NCBI GenBank assembly: GCA_022574115.1
Contig: JACZSS010000118.1
Coordinates: 1-7,516 of the forward strand
Direction of reading: 5' to 3'
Length of the DNA stretch: 7,516 nucleotides
Source: Candidatus Heimdallarchaeota archaeon
GTDB taxonomy: Archaea > Asgardarchaeota > Heimdallarchaeia > Heimdallarchaeales > Kariarchaeaceae
Below the pieces are notes generated by a model that saw nothing but the letters and a program-made list of their open reading frames with translations, did not search any database and was not told the DNA's origin. Shown here in pieces: positions 5,852-7,516 of the stretch. Numbering within the stretch: position 1 is the stretch's first letter; each line of letters starts with the position of its first letter. A program made the position numbers and the translations under genes.

Positions 5852-7264
5852 TTAGTGTTTAATCGAAGCGCCGCATTCAACACAGAATGCAGATCCTGTA
5901 AGAACAGCTTCTCCGCACGTTGGACAATATTTTGGTGTCGGACGTTGAATAAATTGAGGTTCGGCTGATTTGGCTGGAGCCGCATCCATGCCTTTAGACT
6001 TACTTGATTTAGAACTTTTTACGCTAGTTCCAGCTTGTCCAGGTGAATTTACGTTAATCGTAATGCTTGGACTTTGAGTCACTGTTTGAGTTTGCGTAGG
6101 ACTTTGAGTGACATTTTGGGTTTGGGTTGATGAACCTGCTTGTTGACCGGGACCACCACCCGGCACAACTACATACGGACCAGGTCCAATTCGCTTACTG
6201 AGAAAATACAGTCCGATTATTAATACAACTAACAAGACCCCAAAGATTTGACCAAAGCCAAATGTATTCTCCAATCTTAGATTAAAGCTTGCATCATCGT
6301 TTCCGACATTCACCACAAGGACATAATTTGAGTCGATGCTCTTATCAGCAAAGTTTCCAGATTCTGAACTCGTGGCCGGCGTTAAATCATATACAGGAGT
6401 GTGAACGGTGATTGTAACATCATAACTCAAATCAGAACCTGTTGGATTTTCAAAGATGAAGTAGACTCGCTCGCTCGAGGATACAGACCAAGTAGCAGTG
6501 CTAGTTTGCAAGCCACTTGAATACACTTCAGTATTACTCCCTGCAACCCAGTCCGTGTGATCTGAATCGCCAATTACTATAAAAAAACTGACTGCAGAGG
6601 TTGCGGACCATTGGACCTCTAGCTCCGCCCCTTCTGTATAAACATCTGAATACTCAAGATAATTAAAACCCTGTAATTGTTCATCATTAAACTGGTTCGA
6701 ATAGTCCAGAACAGCGATTACGCTGGGTTGATTATCAAAGAAATAAGTGTCAACAGAGCCACTACCTACGGTCATACTTGCCAACGAATAATCAGAGTCG
6801 CCTATTAAGATCCCCTCACCTGCCTCTAGGTCATTAGACACAGTTTGCGATCCGCCAAAAGCCGAAGCAATAATCGCAATTAATATCAGGCCAACAATGA
6901 ACAAGAAGAAGAGAAGTAATCCCGAGCTTTCCCGACGACCATAATAACGTCGACGTCTTCTGCCATAGTAGACACCTCCATCATAGTATCCATCGTCGTA
7001 ATAAGCTCCTCCATAATAGTAACCTCCATAATATCTTCTTCTGTGTCCGTAGTAATGGCCATGGTAATTCGACCCGTAGTGACTACTGCGTCTATGATTC
7101 CGATGCGAGCTCGAGGAAATTCGACTTCTTCCCATACTTATGCTTGAACCCCGACTTCCTCCACTTCTTCGAAAACCGCCTCCACCAAAACTTCGACCTC
7201 CACCAAAACTTCGACCTCCACCAAAACTTCGACCTCCACCAAAACTTCCACCGCCTCTTCTCAT
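5852..7264 (-). CDS. Two-helix membrane protein: Gly/Arg/Tyr/Ser-rich N-terminus, external beta domain, C-terminal zinc ribbon
   Basis: This 470-residue protein has four parts. Residues 1-113 are low-complexity: GGGRSF repeats (5-28), a Ser/Arg/His stretch (32-69), then Tyr/Gly/Arg-rich sequence (70-112). A transmembrane helix (about 115-136) leads to a beta-rich domain (about 140-335). A second helix (about 338-355) is followed by SKR, a Gln/Thr/Ser linker with a tandem TQTQxVTQSP decamer (380-399), and a zinc ribbon with C447-x2-C450 and C461-x2-C464. Positive charges flanking both helices place both ends in the cytosol and the beta domain outside. The segment at 258-287 ('W.V....YFIFENP....YDVTITV') resembles the end of GOLD/p24-type domains, but this is tentative. 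The ATG at 7264 has AGGTGAT just upstream, overlapping the stop of the CBS gene. Function is unknown; a membrane-bound scaffold or sensor is a guess. Confidence 0.85.
   Translation of the reverse strand: MRRGGGSFGGGRSFGGGRSFGGGRSFGGGGFRRSGGSRGSSISMGRSRISSSSHRNHRRSSHYGSNYHGHYYGHRRRYYGGYYYGGAYYDDGYYDGGVYYGRRRRRYYGRRESSGLLLFFLFIVGLILIAIIASAFGGSQTVSNDLEAGEGILIGDSDYSLASMTVGSGSVDTYFFDNQPSVIAVLDYSNQFNDEQLQGFNYLEYSDVYTEGAELEVQWSATSAVSFFIVIGDSDHTDWVAGSNTEVYSSGLQTSTATWSVSSSERVYFIFENPTGSDLSYDVTITVHTPVYDLTPATSSESGNFADKSIDSNYVLVVNVGNDDASFNLRLENTFGFGQIFGVLLVVLIIGLYFLSKRIGPGPYVVVPGGGPGQQAGSSTQTQNVTQSPTQTQTVTQSPSITINVNSPGQAGTSVKSSKSSKSKGMDAAPAKSAEPQFIQRPTPKYCPTCGEAVLTGSAFCVECGASIKH
6068..6127 (-). repeat. 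Tandem 30-bp (10-residue) imperfect repeat in the linker
   Basis: Two adjacent copies encode TQTQNVTQSP and TQTQTVTQSP (residues 380-389 and 390-399 of the zinc-ribbon membrane protein). They differ by one residue and lie in the cytosolic linker between the second helix and the zinc ribbon. This is a local duplication within coding sequence. Confidence 0.7.
7182..7253 (-). repeat. 18-bp in-frame tandem repeat encoding GGGRSF units
   Basis: The plus strand shows CCACCAAAACTTCGACCT three times exactly (7182-7199, 7200-7217, 7218-7235). A fourth copy (7236-7253) matches only for its first 13 bases. The unit length is a multiple of three, so copy-number change keeps frame and lengthens or shortens the (GGGRSF)n start of the membrane protein. 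Exact identity of neighbouring copies suggests recent slippage or selection at DNA level. Confidence 0.9.
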
Positions 7265-7267
7265 ACA

Positions 7268-7274
7268 ATCACCT
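7268..7274 (-). promoter_or_regulatory. Ribosome binding site AGGTGAT overlapping the CBS gene stop
   Basis: On the minus strand AGGTGAT ends 3 bp before the ATG at 7264 and shares two bases with the TAG stop (7275-7273) of the CBS gene. It matches the anti-Shine-Dalgarno consensus (GGAGGTGAT) over seven bases. This supports the chosen start and suggests translational coupling. Confidence 0.65.
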
Positions 7275-7516
7275 AACTAAAGATCCGCTGCAAGAGGCTC
7301 ATAGATTGTCGCTCTCTGCCAAGACCGTCTAAAACGTCCATCAAGGTGACAACCCCTTTCAAATTTTTCTCGGTGTCTGTAACTGGTAACATGGTGGCTT
7401 CTAGCTCCTGCATCATTTCATGAACAGCCTTTAAATCCGTATCTATTCTGATTGGTGGTGGAGAAAACATTATCTCTTCGGCTGTTAGAACCATTGGATC
7501 CTTCTCCTCTGCCAAA
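7273..7516 (-). CDS. CBS-domain protein, C-terminal part (5' end beyond window)
   Basis: The last 80 codons are visible, ending in TAG at 7275-7273. One complete CBS motif can be read: AEEIMFSPPPIRIDTDLKAV, then MMQELEATMLPVTD and LKGVVTLMDVLDGL. These match the CBS pattern 'IM...P..V..D..L..A...M......LPV.D..G.L.GVVT..D.L'. CBS motifs occur in pairs (Bateman modules) that bind adenosyl ligands such as AMP, ATP or SAM, so a second motif is expected upstream, off the right edge. The apparent TTG at the window edge is probably an internal Leu codon rather than a start. A short tail, GRERQSMSLLQRIFS, follows the motif. The zinc-ribbon membrane protein gene begins 8 bp downstream, so the pair is likely an operon; an energy- or ligand-sensing partner is inferred. 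Confidence 0.85.
   Translation of the reverse strand, partial: LAEEKDPMVLTAEEIMFSPPPIRIDTDLKAVHEMMQELEATMLPVTDTEKNLKGVVTLMDVLDGLGRERQSMSLLQRIFS

Noticed and set aside
7182..7253. CRISPR-like repeat array
   Set aside because: The 18-bp units abut directly without spacers and are in frame in a coding sequence, so this is a coding tandem repeat.
7144..7332. Plus-strand open frame with LHQNFD repeats
   Set aside because: It is the antisense reading of the 18-bp coding repeat. The minus-strand frame has a ribosome site, membrane helices and a zinc ribbon; this one has no independent support.

Overview
The window looks archaeal, probably from an Asgard lineage (Lokiarchaeia/Heimdallarchaeia-like), though the exact group cannot be fixed from 7.5 kb. 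Reasons: DUF35 zinc-ribbon/OB-fold proteins encoded directly behind thiolase-family genes, a secreted protein ending in an IPGF + membrane helix + basic-tail anchor, a membrane protein ending in a zinc ribbon, AT-rich intergenic DNA with a BRE/TATA-like element, and SD-type ribosome sites (GGAG, GGAGG, AGGTGA). No mobile element, tRNA, rRNA or CRISPR array was seen.

Left block (1-2266, + strand): the last 34 codons of one thiolase-family gene, a complete thiolase-like gene, and two consecutive DUF35 genes. They are packed as an operon (4-bp gap, 4-bp overlap, 1-bp gap). The complete thiolase-like protein has the fold signature but lacks the nucleophilic Cys and the GHP histidine, and carries YDPF where thiolases have HDxF. 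It therefore resembles the non-thiolase aldolase relatives (Ltp2 type, which also work with a DUF35 partner) or a non-catalytic subunit. The block probably encodes a hetero-oligomeric acyl-CoA C-C bond-forming or -cleaving enzyme.

Middle (2336-4488): a convergent 650-residue secreted, C-terminally anchored surface protein on the minus strand, starting at TTG. About 200 bp of divergent intergenic DNA follows, with a minus-strand BRE/TATA candidate, two interleaved perfect inverted repeats and a perfect 15-bp palindrome.

Right part (4489-7516): an MFS transporter on the + strand, split by a frameshift near a T6 run. It converges, with a 15-bp gap, on a minus-strand pair: a CBS-domain gene cut by the window edge, then, 8 bp downstream, a two-helix membrane protein. 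That protein has a Gly/Arg/Tyr/Ser-rich disordered N-terminus, an external beta-rich domain (possibly GOLD/p24-like) and a cytosolic C-terminal zinc ribbon.

The left block has a coherent metabolic theme. The middle and right genes look like envelope functions, with no demonstrable link to it.
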